This document shows, in pieces, positions 52,535 through 61,686 of a stretch of DNA of 64,000 nt. How positions within the stretch are numbered: the first letter of the stretch is position 1; each line of letters opens with the position of its first letter. This stretch comes from Pseudohongiella spirulinae (lineage in GTDB: Bacteria; Pseudomonadota; Gammaproteobacteria; Pseudomonadales; Pseudohongiellaceae): NCBI RefSeq assembly GCF_001444425.1, contig NZ_CP013189.1:682001-746000 (forward strand), given 5' to 3'. The notes under the pieces are model-generated. The model was not told the origin of the DNA. It saw only the letters and a program-made list of their open reading frames with translations, and ran no database searches. Both the position numbers and the translations under genes were made by a program.

Positions 52535-52617
52535 ATGCTGCTCCAGTATTCAAGGCGCCAAAGGGCGCGGAAGATTGATTAGTTCAGGTGAGCTTACGTC
52601 AGGATCAGGTAGTCAGA

Positions 52618-53748
52618 TCATTGCGCTTCAGCTTGGCTGGGTGTTGCTGGCTCAAGTTGTTCGGCCAGGGGTTCCTCACGGCGCAGGCGTGCGGAGCCGG
52701 GATTGCGGCGAGCATAGGCAATCATCCAGCGCAGGGCCAGCATTTCAGCCTGCTCAATGGCATCTGCGTCCATTTGCTCTCGCAGTCGGGCAAGGTACTG
52801 AGGCGCCTGTTCATAGCCAAATCGGTAGGATATCTCGTACCACATATGACCAATCACCATGCTTTGCTCAAAGCCCAACCCTTCGGCATGAATGCGGCCA
52901 AGGAAAAATTGCGCCATTGCACTGCCACGGTGGGCCGCTTTATTAAACCAAAAGTGTGCCTGTTCAAAATCGCGCGGGACTTCTTCGCTGCCGGTGGCGT
53001 ATAACATTCCAAGCTGGGTTTGGGCATCGCGAAGATTCTGCTCGGCGGCCATTTCAAAAAAATCTCTGGCTCTGGCGGGACTGCGCGGTACGCCCTGACC
53101 GTTGGCATACATCATGGCAGCATTGTATTGCGCATCAGCGCTGCCATTATCAGCCGCCATCTCGAACCAGGTCAGCGCCACTGTGGGGTTGGCTTCGGTT
53201 CCCAGGCCTGCCAGGTGCATGACACCCAGATTGTACTGGGCATCGCGATGGCCCTGCCGGGCGGCGTCCTGATACCAGCGTATGGCTTCGGCGTAGTTTT
53301 CTGCGCGGCCCTGGCCATAAAAATTCATGGTGCCCACGGCGTACTGACCATCGGCATCACCCTGTTCGGCCGCCTGCAGATACCAGTAATAGGCTTCGCG
53401 ATAGTCCTGCAAAGTGCCCTCGCCGCGGTCATACATCAGGCCCAGATTGAACTGTGCCTGCGCGATACCCTGCTGGGCGGAAAGCGCGTAAAGCTGCATG
53501 GCGCGTTCGAAATCAGGTTCGATACCGATGCCCTGATGGTACATCAGTCCCAGGTTGAATTGGGCCAGCGCGTGGCCGATCATGGCGCCTTCGGTGAAGT
53601 TTTCCAGCGCGGTGTCATAGTCTTCAGACTGGAATGCCTGTAAACCGGGTTCTATAGAATAGTTCTGGTTGGTCTGAGCATGCAGCGCGCCACTTAAGAG
53701 AGGCCCACTCAGAAGTAATAACAGGGTGATGTGTTTGATCAGTCTCAT
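52618..53748 (-). CDS. Sel1-repeat (TPR-like) exported protein
   Basis: 376 residues. The signal peptide ends LHA. From about residue 48 to 320 there are seven or eight Sel1-like repeats of about 36 residues (AQFNLGLMYHQGIGIEPDFERAMQLYALSAQQG is one pattern). The C-terminus is Glu/Ala-rich. Such proteins are periplasmic or outer-membrane scaffolds for protein interactions; the partner is unknown. tRNA-Pro lies directly upstream on the same strand. Confidence 0.9.
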   Translation of the reverse strand: MRLIKHITLLLLLSGPLLSGALHAQTNQNYSIEPGLQAFQSEDYDTALENFTEGAMIGHALAQFNLGLMYHQGIGIEPDFERAMQLYALSAQQGIAQAQFNLGLMYDRGEGTLQDYREAYYWYLQAAEQGDADGQYAVGTMNFYGQGRAENYAEAIRWYQDAARQGHRDAQYNLGVMHLAGLGTEANPTVALTWFEMAADNGSADAQYNAAMMYANGQGVPRSPARARDFFEMAAEQNLRDAQTQLGMLYATGSEEVPRDFEQAHFWFNKAAHRGSAMAQFFLGRIHAEGLGFEQSMVIGHMWYEISYRFGYEQAPQYLARLREQMDADAIEQAEMLALRWMIAYARRNPGSARLRREEPLAEQLEPATPSQAEAQ

Positions 53749-53794
53749 GAACCGATTGTATCCTGAACAGTCGGCTAACGAAACGGGAAATAAA

Positions 53795-53871
53795 TGGTCG
53801 GAGTGAGAGGATTTGAACCTCCGACCCCCGCCTCCCGAAGACGGTGCTCTACCAGGCTGAGCTACACTCCG
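53795..53871 (-). tRNA. tRNA-Pro (anticodon CGG)
   Basis: 77 bases on the minus strand. The acceptor arm CGGAGTG pairs with CACTCCG, followed by A and encoded CCA (53795-53797). The D-arm has AGCTCAGCCTGGTAGAGC, the anticodon arm CCGTC-TTCGGGA-GGCGG with CGG, and the T-arm GGAGGTTCGAATCCTCT. The sequence follows the bacterial proline tRNA consensus. CCG codons are read. Confidence 0.97.
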
Positions 53872-53955
53872 ATGTTGACGGCCTGTGGTCAGGCAGTCGA
53901 GGGGCGCATTATATGTCAGAATGCGCCGTTTTTTCCAAGGTCGGCAGAAAAAGTT

Positions 53956-54384
53956 TTACGCCTGTTGCGAACGGGCATCCAGACTGAATTTTCCTGCGCC
54001 GGCACTGGTCAGTATCAACAGGCCGGCCATGATGCCCATATTCTTGAAGAAGTTTTGGGTTTCGTGGGAGCGCTGCAGGCCTTCTTCCATGGTCCAGAAA
54101 TCATGCATGACCAGGCTGATGATGAATGTCAGCCCGGCCAGCAGAAAGGCCACCACCCGGGTCTGAAACCCCACGAACAAGGCAGCAGCGCCGCCAAGCT
54201 GCATGAGTCCGCTAAGCACCAGGAAAAACGGGATCCAGAACATGCCATGCGAGGCCATGTAGTCCACGTGAGTGTCCCATTGCGTGAATTTCATCAGCCC
54301 GGGTAACAGAAAATAAATAGCCAGAATCATGCGGCCGGCGGGATTGGCGAGGGTGGTAATCAGCTGGTTCAGAGTGTTAAGCAT
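53956..54384 (-). CDS. DoxX-family membrane protein
   Basis: 142 residues with four hydrophobic segments. The family features GRMILAIYFLLPGLMKF, MAGLLILTSAGAGKFSLD and the MQLGGAAALFVGF helix are seen. DoxX/SURF4-type proteins are linked to quinone-coupled oxidation and redox stress, but the function here is not known. The start at 54384 (ATG) is preferred to the TTG four codons upstream. Divergent from the sterol desaturase gene across an 82-base promoter gap. Confidence 0.88.
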   Translation of the reverse strand: MLNTLNQLITTLANPAGRMILAIYFLLPGLMKFTQWDTHVDYMASHGMFWIPFFLVLSGLMQLGGAAALFVGFQTRVVAFLLAGLTFIISLVMHDFWTMEEGLQRSHETQNFFKNMGIMAGLLILTSAGAGKFSLDARSQQA

Positions 54385-54466
54385 ATCAGGTTCCAAAAAT
54401 GAATGAATTCATATTAAGATACCGGCTTCTGGCAAATTTGTCGCATGTGTTTTTGATGAAGAATCA

Positions 54467-55684
54467 ATGAGTCTGATTATTTACGCCATTCCTGCCTTTA
54501 TGGTGCTGTTGTTGATTGAGCTGGCGGTTGATCTGCGGCGTCGCACCGGCTTCTATCGACTTAATGATGCGATTGGTTCTCTGAGTACCGGTCTGCTGAG
54601 CCAGACTATGGGGTTTGCAACCCGCTTTGTGAGCTTTCTGGCCTATGCCACTTTGTGGACTGTTCTGCCGCACGGTGAGTTGAGCATGACACCCTGGTTA
54701 TGGGTGGTCGCATTCGTATTTTATGACTTTTGCTATTACTGGAATCACCGCATGCAGCACACTATCAACGTGCTCTGGGGGATTCACGTGGTTCACCATC
54801 AGAGTGAGGAGTACAATCTGACGACGGCACTGCGCCAGCCGTTTAACGGCTTCCTGATCGGTTCAGTGTTTTACCTGCCGCTGCTGTTTATCGGCTTCCC
54901 ACCAGAGGTTGTAGTGACTGTCGGGTCCTTGAATCTGATCTATCAGTACTGGGTGCATACGCGTTTTATCGGAACGCTGGGCTGGGCTGAAAAAATATTT
55001 GTTACTCCGATGAATCACCGTGTTCACCATGCCATCAATGACCCGTATATTGACCGTAACTTTGGCGGTGTCTTTATCCTGTGGGACCGGGTGTTCGGTA
55101 CGTATCAGGCTGAACTGGATGAGGAGCCCTGCGTCTATGGTGTGCGTAAACCGCTGCATAGCTGGAACCCGTTTTTTGCCAATCTACATGTGCACTGGCA
55201 ACTGTTGAAAGATGCCTGGCATGCCGACAGCTGGTGGGACAAGCTGCGCATCTGGTTTATGCCAACTGGCTGGCGTCCTGCGGATGTGAATGCCCGTTAC
55301 CCGCTGCCGCGCTGCCTGCCAGAGAGCCAACAAAAGTATGATGCCAGACCACCTGCTGCACTGGCGACGCTGGTTCTGATTGTCCATGTCTTGTTAATGG
55401 GATTCACCGTCTGGTTCCTGCTGTTTGTCGACGTAAGCCGCTTCAATATGGCGTTGTTGCACTTTATACCCCTGGGGGGTGGGCTCTGGATGAATGCCAG
55501 GTTGCTGGAGCAAGGTACCGGTGCAATCTGGCAGGCTTGCCTGTTCTGGTTGATCTGTGCGGCCTTGCCGTGGCTGGTCAGCGGCTGGATGCTCCCGGCT
55601 CAATCCACGACGCTGGCATGCCTGCTGATTGCTCTGCTTGTTCCTTTACTGTCAGGACGGCGGTTGCTGAGCCAGACGGTCTGA
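54467..55684 (+). CDS. fatty-acid hydroxylase / sterol desaturase family membrane di-iron enzyme
   Basis: 405 residues with several transmembrane helices. The eight-histidine di-iron motifs are visible: FYDFCYYWNHRMQH (HxxxH), IHVVHHQSEEYN (HxxHH), and further on TPMNHRVHHAIND (HRxHH) plus IDRNFGG. These enzymes hydroxylate or desaturate lipids such as sterols, ornithine lipids or ether lipids with O2 and electrons from a ferredoxin-type donor. The last 85 bases overlap in antisense the end of the glucosylglycerate phosphorylase-like gene. Confidence 0.88.
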   Translation: MSLIIYAIPAFMVLLLIELAVDLRRRTGFYRLNDAIGSLSTGLLSQTMGFATRFVSFLAYATLWTVLPHGELSMTPWLWVVAFVFYDFCYYWNHRMQHTINVLWGIHVVHHQSEEYNLTTALRQPFNGFLIGSVFYLPLLFIGFPPEVVVTVGSLNLIYQYWVHTRFIGTLGWAEKIFVTPMNHRVHHAINDPYIDRNFGGVFILWDRVFGTYQAELDEEPCVYGVRKPLHSWNPFFANLHVHWQLLKDAWHADSWWDKLRIWFMPTGWRPADVNARYPLPRCLPESQQKYDARPPAALATLVLIVHVLLMGFTVWFLLFVDVSRFNMALLHFIPLGGGLWMNARLLEQGTGAIWQACLFWLICAALPWLVSGWMLPAQSTTLACLLIALLVPLLSGRRLLSQTV

Positions 55685-57414
55685 TAGGGCGCCAGAGTCA
55701 GTATCGCCTGACCGAGGTCGATATGTGTGCCACTGATAAGGTCGTACCACTCTTCTGTGTCGATCAGATTGATGTCTGCCAGAGAAATATTCCGTTCCGT
55801 GTCTGAAACATTGTTCAGCGCAAATATGCTCTGATGGCGCTGCAGGCTCTGTCGCCAGAAGGCAAACACCGCGTCGCCCAGGTGCAGGGTGAACTGCGTG
55901 GCATTGGGGTGAAAGGCAGGTTGTTGCTGGCGCAGCTGGATGAGTTGACACAGCCGTGTTAACACCTGTGAATGGTTGCTGTGTTCATTGGCGAGCTGTG
56001 CGTCCAGTTCTGGTTTTGGCCAGCGCTTCCGATTGATATGACGGTTATGCTGAGTCTGATTCAGCCGTTCGTAATCGTTGCTGGTGCCCAGTATGCTGTG
56101 AATGTAAAAGGCTGGCACACCCTCTAATGCCAACAGGATGGCATGTGCACAGATAAAGCGCTGTAGATGCCATTCATCCGCCCCGGCGCGGCTGTGCGTA
56201 ATTGTGCTGGACAGGGCGTCCCACAGACTGATATTGATTTCGTAGGGGCGCCGCGTCAGGCTGGAGGTGGCACGCCAGGATATTCGTCCACCAGCTCTTT
56301 CCATAGCACTCAGCAGATCATGAATCTCATCGTCGCTCAACAGACCTTCTGCCGGCCGTAGCCCGATGCCGTCATGTGAGGCAATAAAGTTGAAATAAAA
56401 TGTGCCCATTTGTGCGGGTGGCATACTCATCAGCCAGTTCTTAAGGTGACGACAGTGACCTGTCAGCAGTGTATACAGCAGTAGCGGTGGTAGTGAAAAA
56501 TTGTAGATGCTGTGAGCTTCATTGGCGTTTCCAAAATAGCTCAGGTTCTCGCGCTTCGGAATATTTGTTTCAGTAATGATGATCGCTTCAGGATCGGCCT
56601 CTTCCAGCAGCGCGCGCAATAGTCTGACTATTTCGTGAGTCTGCGGCAGATTCAGACAGGTGCTGCCAGCTTCCTTCCAGATAAATGCAACTGCATCCAG
56701 TCTGAATACCTTAACCTTGTGATCCAGGTACTCGCGAATAATGCGCACAAACTCCAGTAGAACATTGGGATTGCGAAAGTTGAGGTCAACCTGGTCGTGA
56801 CCGAATGTGCACCAGACATGTTGCAGGCCGCCGGGGGTTTCTGTGGGGCGCAGCAGCTCGCTGGTGCGCGGCCGGATGACCTGGCTGAGATCGTCCGATG
56901 GCGAGGCCGTGAAAAAATAGTCTTTGCCGGGATCTTTACCGTTGCTGAAATTCCTGAACCAGATGTGCTCTGATGAGCAATGATTGATGACCAGGTCGGC
57001 CATTAGCCTGAAATTATCAGCAATCTGTTCAATATGGCCCCAGTGGCCGAATTGTGGTGCCACGCGTGTGTAGTCGCTGACCGCAAAGCCATCGTCAGAA
57101 CTCCAGGGAAAAAATGGCAGAATATGTACGGCGGTAATGCAGTCGGTCAGCCAGGTGTTGAGAAATTCGGACAGGGCTTCCAGGGGCATTTGGAGAGGCT
57201 GCTGATCGGTCTGCGGTAAAACGCTGTCTGCATAGCAGATCAGGTAGACATCCCGTTCACTCCAGTGACCCGGGTGTCTGCCTGGTTGCGGGGCGCTCTG
57301 CGCAAGGCGCATTTCACTGATCAGCTGGCAGGCAAGTTCATCACGCTGCTTATCGCTCAGGTCGTGATAGATGTGAGCCAGGTGGTGACAGACCCGGTCT
57401 TTCAGCTCGCTCAC
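55600..57414 (-). CDS. GH13_18 glycoside phosphorylase, probable glucosylglycerate phosphorylase
   Basis: 604 residues of the sucrose-phosphorylase subfamily: VHILPFFPWSSDDGFAVSDY (loop typical of GH13_18), nucleophile D240 in VFRLDAVAF, acid/base E282 in ITETNIP and the ASHDGIG stretch with the third catalytic aspartate. Four neighbours of glycerate and glucosylglycerate metabolism point to alpha-glucosylglycerate + Pi giving glucose-1-phosphate + D-glycerate, as in E. coli YcjM-type enzymes. It is longer than sucrose phosphorylase (about 490-500). Sucrose or other glucosides cannot be excluded by eye. It overlaps the GpgS-like gene by 4 bases. Confidence 0.82.
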   Translation of the reverse strand: MSELKDRVCHHLAHIYHDLSDKQRDELACQLISEMRLAQSAPQPGRHPGHWSERDVYLICYADSVLPQTDQQPLQMPLEALSEFLNTWLTDCITAVHILPFFPWSSDDGFAVSDYTRVAPQFGHWGHIEQIADNFRLMADLVINHCSSEHIWFRNFSNGKDPGKDYFFTASPSDDLSQVIRPRTSELLRPTETPGGLQHVWCTFGHDQVDLNFRNPNVLLEFVRIIREYLDHKVKVFRLDAVAFIWKEAGSTCLNLPQTHEIVRLLRALLEEADPEAIIITETNIPKRENLSYFGNANEAHSIYNFSLPPLLLYTLLTGHCRHLKNWLMSMPPAQMGTFYFNFIASHDGIGLRPAEGLLSDDEIHDLLSAMERAGGRISWRATSSLTRRPYEINISLWDALSSTITHSRAGADEWHLQRFICAHAILLALEGVPAFYIHSILGTSNDYERLNQTQHNRHINRKRWPKPELDAQLANEHSNHSQVLTRLCQLIQLRQQQPAFHPNATQFTLHLGDAVFAFWRQSLQRHQSIFALNNVSDTERNISLADINLIDTEEWYDLISGTHIDLGQAILTLAPYQTVWLSNRRPDSKGTSRAISRHASVVD

Positions 57415-58640
57415 CGTAGACTCCTGAATTCTTCTGTGTCTGCCTCAACGGCTGCCTTGATGCGCTCCAGAACATCGGGCACTGCGCTGCAAACCCGGTT
57501 CCAGCTTGGAATAAAGGGCGTCTCCATAGGGTTGTCCAGGAAGTGATCACCGGCACGTTTGATGTTCTGGGCAAACAGTTCGACCGCCTGTTCCTCCTTG
57601 TGAATGTCCAGAGTCAGGCCATTGATGATGGCATCATTGCGATAGGTCTCCACAAAATCCAGTGCCACACGAAAATAGGTGGCTTTCAGTGTGCGGAAAG
57701 TTTCACTGGACAAGACAACACCATTGGTTGCCAGTTTGCGGAAAATGGCTTTGGCAATGTCGATAGACATTTTGGAAAGACCGGCATTGGCGTCTTCTGC
57801 CGACAGATCCTGGTGTTTGTGATCGTAGATATCAGCGATATCAACCTGACAGATGCGGTTGGTGGAATAGTTGCGATACATCTCTGACAACAGGCCTATT
57901 TCAAGTCCCCAGTCGCTGGGGATACGCAGATCATGAACAACATCCGTCCGGAACGAAAACTCGCCTGCCAGCGGATAGCGAAAGCTGTCCAGATAGTCCA
58001 GATAATCTATAGAGCCAAGTACCTTTTTTAATGCTCGCAGCAGAGGAGTCACCATCAGCCGACAGACCCGGCCATTAATTTTGCCCTCTGCGACACGTGC
58101 GTAATAACCCTTGCAGAACTGGTAGTTGAAGCCGGGGTTGGCTACCGGGTAAATCAGCCGTGCCAGTAGCTCGCGGCTGTAAGTCAGGATGTCGCAGTCG
58201 TGCAGGGCTATCGCCTGGCTGCGACGTGAAGCCAGCGTGTAGCCCAGGCAGTACCAGACATTGCGCCCCTTGCCAGCCTCTGTCGGCGCTAGCCCCAGGG
58301 TTTTTAACTCTTCATCAATGGCGCGTAGTCGGGGGCCATCGTTCCAGAGTATTCGATGATGCTGGGGCAGGTCGGCAAAAAACTCACGGGCGTGCAGATA
58401 TTGATCCCGGTCAGCGCGATCCAGGCCGATGACTATTTGATTCAGATAGGGCACCTGTTGTAACTCAGAAACGATTCCTGGCAGCGCTGGTCCCTGCAAC
58501 TCTGAGTAAAGCGATGGCAGAATCAACGTCATGGGCCGCATGCGTGAGAAAACCTGCAGCTCGTATTCAATTTCAGGCAGCGGTCGTCGATTCAGGTTGT
58601 GAAGTGTCGTGATGATGCCGTTCTGATGAAAATCGCCCAT
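57411..58640 (-). CDS. gpgS: glucosyl-3-phosphoglycerate synthase (GT81)
   Basis: 409 residues. Features of the GpgS/GT81 family: IVIGLDRADRDQY, the metal-binding ALHDCDILTYSRELLARL (DxD-like DCD), PLAGEFSFRTDV and SDWGLEIGLLSEMYRNY. It would transfer glucose from NDP-glucose to D-3-phosphoglycerate. The next genes provide the phosphatase, glycerate kinase and a phosphorylase, forming a cycle. The phosphatase gene ends 2 bases upstream. The product, glucosylglycerate after dephosphorylation, is a compatible solute made at high salt or low nitrogen. Confidence 0.9.
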   Translation of the reverse strand: MGDFHQNGIITTLHNLNRRPLPEIEYELQVFSRMRPMTLILPSLYSELQGPALPGIVSELQQVPYLNQIVIGLDRADRDQYLHAREFFADLPQHHRILWNDGPRLRAIDEELKTLGLAPTEAGKGRNVWYCLGYTLASRRSQAIALHDCDILTYSRELLARLIYPVANPGFNYQFCKGYYARVAEGKINGRVCRLMVTPLLRALKKVLGSIDYLDYLDSFRYPLAGEFSFRTDVVHDLRIPSDWGLEIGLLSEMYRNYSTNRICQVDIADIYDHKHQDLSAEDANAGLSKMSIDIAKAIFRKLATNGVVLSSETFRTLKATYFRVALDFVETYRNDAIINGLTLDIHKEEQAVELFAQNIKRAGDHFLDNPMETPFIPSWNRVCSAVPDVLERIKAAVEADTEEFRSLR

Positions 58641-58642
58641 GG

Positions 58643-59503
58643 TCAGTTATCTCCTGCGATGAGTCTGATGCACTCACTCCAGCCCTGCGGACCGTTGAGC
58701 GTGCTAATCAGTGGCGGGGTTCTGAAAGAATGTTCAGGCAACGGGTGAGCAGGCGAGCGGATCAGCACCGCGACATCGGCCGCCTGCAACATGGCAAGAT
58801 CGTTGTGGCTGTCGCCCAGCGCAATGGTTCGGAGCTGTGCGTTCCGGTAGGTGGATGTTTTGCTGTAGGCGTCGCGCAGCACACGCAGGGCGAGGCCTTT
58901 GTCGGTTTGCCCCAGCACATGGTAGAAACGACCACCACGAAGCAGAGTGAGTTTATGGCGAGTCAGTCGTTCACCGAAGCGTAGCAGGTTTTCCGGCGAG
59001 TCCTGCCAGAGCAGTGGTTCGCTGTATTGCCGCTGCTGTGCCCTGATGGCCTGCTCGGGTGTCAGGCCGGTTGCCAGACAAATATCTTGCGTGCTGCTGT
59101 TGGTGAGCGACAGAAACCCGAAGGTTTCGGCGAGGGCAGTCACCTGTGTGGCAATATAGTCGTGTTTGGCCCCCAGAACGAAACTGGTGACATGGGCACT
59201 GCTGTCAGTTGTTGAAGGGTAGTCACGCGTCAGTATTGTTATCAACTCTGCGTTACCAGGCGTGTGCGGCAAACAGATGGCGGAACCGTTTTCCACAACA
59301 AAGGGATAGTCCAGTCGCAGTTCGTGCGCCAGGTTCAGGCATTCAGGCAGCGTTTTACTGGTATTGAAAATAAGCGGAATCTGATCTTTGGCGAGTAATT
59401 TCAGCCCCTCACTGGCACCGTCTGTACTGTAGCTGTAATGATCCAGCAAGGTGCCATCAAGGTCGGTAAATACCAACAACTTTATATTTCCAGATGTAGT
59501 CAT
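58643..59503 (-). CDS. HAD-family glucosyl/mannosyl-3-phosphoglycerate phosphatase
   Basis: 286 residues. The HAD motifs are FTDLDGTLLDHYSY (motif I with the nucleophile aspartate), FNTSKT (motif II) and TIALGDSHNDLAMLQAAD (motif IV). The MPGP/YedP subfamily is indicated by FVVENGSAICLP. It removes phosphate from glucosyl-3-phosphoglycerate to release glucosylglycerate. It overlaps the glycerate kinase gene by 4 bases and is followed by gpgS, so the pathway steps are translationally coupled. Confidence 0.88.
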   Translation of the reverse strand: MTTSGNIKLLVFTDLDGTLLDHYSYSTDGASEGLKLLAKDQIPLIFNTSKTLPECLNLAHELRLDYPFVVENGSAICLPHTPGNAELITILTRDYPSTTDSSAHVTSFVLGAKHDYIATQVTALAETFGFLSLTNSSTQDICLATGLTPEQAIRAQQRQYSEPLLWQDSPENLLRFGERLTRHKLTLLRGGRFYHVLGQTDKGLALRVLRDAYSKTSTYRNAQLRTIALGDSHNDLAMLQAADVAVLIRSPAHPLPEHSFRTPPLISTLNGPQGWSECIRLIAGDN

Positions 59504-60432
59504 TGGCTGGCGCTCTCGGCGACAACCCGGTGCAGATTATTCAGCGTGAAAACAACATCAGCGCGCGCCGGGAGCACGCGTAGCGCATGGCGAGTCAGGC
59601 GTTCGTAATGAGCAATAAACCGTCTGATCTGCGAGGCGTTCATGACACGCAGCGTTTCGCCGGGTGGCAGACTGGCGCGCAATTTTTCTTCTTGCAGAAG
59701 TCGCCAGTCGAAAATTGACTCAAAGGCAGGTGCCTGCAACATGATCAACAGATTGAGCTGCTCGAATAAAGCTTGATAGCGTCCGGCCAGAGAGTCGTTG
59801 ACGTAGCGTCGCCAGTGACCATCAGGATCCTCCACGGCTTCCAGCTCATTAACAGGTTTGGGCAGTTGCTCAGATGACTGTGCAGGGATGCCAATGCACC
59901 AGCCCTCAAGAATCAAAACATCGGTGTGTGCTGGGCTGTATTGCCAGTCGGAGCGCGGTACACAGTCGTCTGTGGCTTTGTCAAATCGGGGTAATCTGAC
60001 GGATTCACCGGCGCGCAGGCGTTGAACGGTATCCAGTGCCAGGTCAACGTCGTGAGTACCCGGCACACCCCGGGTTGCCAGAAGCGGGTGAACGGTGCGG
60101 GCCAGATGTTGTCGTTCCTGGTGTGAGTAGTAAAAATCATCCAGTGACATGGCGACAGCGTTTATCTGGTGTTGCTCTTTCAATAGCATAACAAGCAGTT
60201 TTGCCAGCGTGGATTTACCGGTACCCTGTGCACCATTTATGCCAATGCAAAGAAAGTGGCTGGTGGCGCAGCGATCGGCAATGTCGTTCGACAAGGGCAG
60301 GAACCAACGCAGTGCATCCTGCGCCCAGTATTCGGGCAGCGCTTCCTGGTGGCGAAAGCGTTCTATTCGTTCCTTGACGCTAAGTGGCGGTGAATGCACC
60401 AGTATGGTCTCCGTGTCTGTTTGGTGCACCAT
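59500..60432 (-). CDS. D-glycerate kinase (P-loop, GLYK-type)
   Basis: 310 residues from the ATG at 60432 (GAGG seven bases upstream). Walker A is GINGAQGTGKST, followed by MSLDDFYYSHQERQHLARTVHPLLATRGVPGTHD, the signature of plant-type glycerate 3-kinases and bacterial relatives, then ILEGWCIGI and the C-terminal YERLTRH. It phosphorylates D-glycerate released by the phosphorylase, feeding 3-phosphoglycerate back to gpgS or glycolysis. The frame is open to 60711, but the extension would run across the divergent DnaT-like gene and is rejected. First gene of the operon. Confidence 0.9.
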   Translation of the reverse strand: MVHQTDTETILVHSPPLSVKERIERFRHQEALPEYWAQDALRWFLPLSNDIADRCATSHFLCIGINGAQGTGKSTLAKLLVMLLKEQHQINAVAMSLDDFYYSHQERQHLARTVHPLLATRGVPGTHDVDLALDTVQRLRAGESVRLPRFDKATDDCVPRSDWQYSPAHTDVLILEGWCIGIPAQSSEQLPKPVNELEAVEDPDGHWRRYVNDSLAGRYQALFEQLNLLIMLQAPAFESIFDWRLLQEEKLRASLPPGETLRVMNASQIRRFIAHYERLTRHALRVLPARADVVFTLNNLHRVVAESASQ

Positions 60433-60549
60433 TCGGGTGCCTCGTGTTGCATGTCGGCTTGCTGTCTCTGACCGGCCGGGCTGTGATAAGCTGCTCGCTT
60501 GTTTTATAGCGGCCTGATACAACACTGGCAAGCAAACTCTGGTCCATTT

Positions 60550-61686
60550 ATGCAATCGTCCCTGATACCCGAAAGACCTCTGGTGATTTCGCCCACCCTG
60601 GCTGCCACAATCGGCCTGGAAGAGGCGGTGATGCTGCACGTGATGAGTGAGCAGCTGGCATTCCGTGTGACGCAAAGACAGCAGAACCTGGACTGGATTG
60701 AGCTGACTCAACAGGACCTGATGGACCTGATGCCGTACTGGGCATGGATTGATGTCCGGCGAGTACTGCAGAGCCTGCAGGACCTCGGTTTGTTATTGGT
60801 GAACGCAAAAACCGGCCGCGACGACAGTTGGCTGATCGCGATCAATCAGCGTAATCAGGTTGCTGCCAGTGAGCGGCCCCGAGCAGCGGCAGCACCTGAG
60901 TTGCCGAAGCGAGCGGCGCCCGGCAATACTGAAGGTCGGGCCGGTTATATAGCCGGCGACTGGCAGCCCGATCGTGAATGGTTGGCCCTGTGTCGGCAGC
61001 ACGGTATACCAGAGTCTTTTGCACTGTCGCTGGTGCCGGGTTTTGTCATGTATTGGCGGGAGCGGGCGCAATCGCGATTCTCTTGGGGTAATGTTTTTTA
61101 CAAGCATGTGTTGAAAGAATGGCGACATGAGCAGACCCGCCGCGGTGCCAGTGAGTTTGAAACTGATATGGCGCCGGGCTGGCGACCGAGTGGCGAGGCG
61201 GTGAGTATCCTGGTTAATGCCGGGGTCAGTGAGGCGTTTATCGAAGATGCCGTACCTGAGTTTGTTTTATACTGGCGCGAGCGGGGTGCTGGCAAAGGAC
61301 CATGGAATACGCGCTTCATCGAACATATCCGTCGACAGTGGGCCAGGTTCAGTGTTTCATTGAAACATGATGGATTGCCCAGACCGATCCCGGAGGACTG
61401 GCAGCCCAGTGATGAGGTGTTTGATATCCTGAGTCTGGCAGAGATCGATGCCGGTTTTGCCCGCGAAAAAGTACCGGAATTCGTTCTATACTGGCGCGAT
61501 ACAGGGCAGGCACTGGCCTCCTGGAATACCAAGTTTTTACAATTTATAAAATTCAGTTGGGCGCGGCGGCCGGAAGCGGCTGGCACAGGGGTAGTCGATG
61601 CAAGAGATCAACACGCTGCTGAGCGTGGCAGACAAGGACTTGAAGCGACGTTCCGGCGCTTCACAGACCGAAGCTGGGCAGAATAA
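60550..61686 (+). CDS. DnaT-like primosomal protein with three DnaT domains
   Basis: 378 residues from the ATG at 60550. An N-terminal winged-helix-like part (about 15-105) contains LEEAVMLHVMSEQL. Three consecutive DnaT-type ssDNA-binding repeats follow (about 138-195, 205-262, 275-332), each with W-x-P near the start and (P)xFVxYWRERG...W-N-x-x-F in the middle. E. coli DnaT has one such domain. It probably helps reload the replicative helicase at stalled forks. The frame extends to 60499, but the longer start lacks support. The last 89 bases overlap the next gene in another frame. Confidence 0.85.
   Translation: MQSSLIPERPLVISPTLAATIGLEEAVMLHVMSEQLAFRVTQRQQNLDWIELTQQDLMDLMPYWAWIDVRRVLQSLQDLGLLLVNAKTGRDDSWLIAINQRNQVAASERPRAAAAPELPKRAAPGNTEGRAGYIAGDWQPDREWLALCRQHGIPESFALSLVPGFVMYWRERAQSRFSWGNVFYKHVLKEWRHEQTRRGASEFETDMAPGWRPSGEAVSILVNAGVSEAFIEDAVPEFVLYWRERGAGKGPWNTRFIEHIRRQWARFSVSLKHDGLPRPIPEDWQPSDEVFDILSLAEIDAGFAREKVPEFVLYWRDTGQALASWNTKFLQFIKFSWARRPEAAGTGVVDARDQHAAERGRQGLEATFRRFTDRSWAE

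Noticed and set aside
60433-60711. N-terminal extension of the glycerate kinase
   Set aside because: It crosses the divergent promoter gap and the DnaT-like start; the sequence is not kinase-like.
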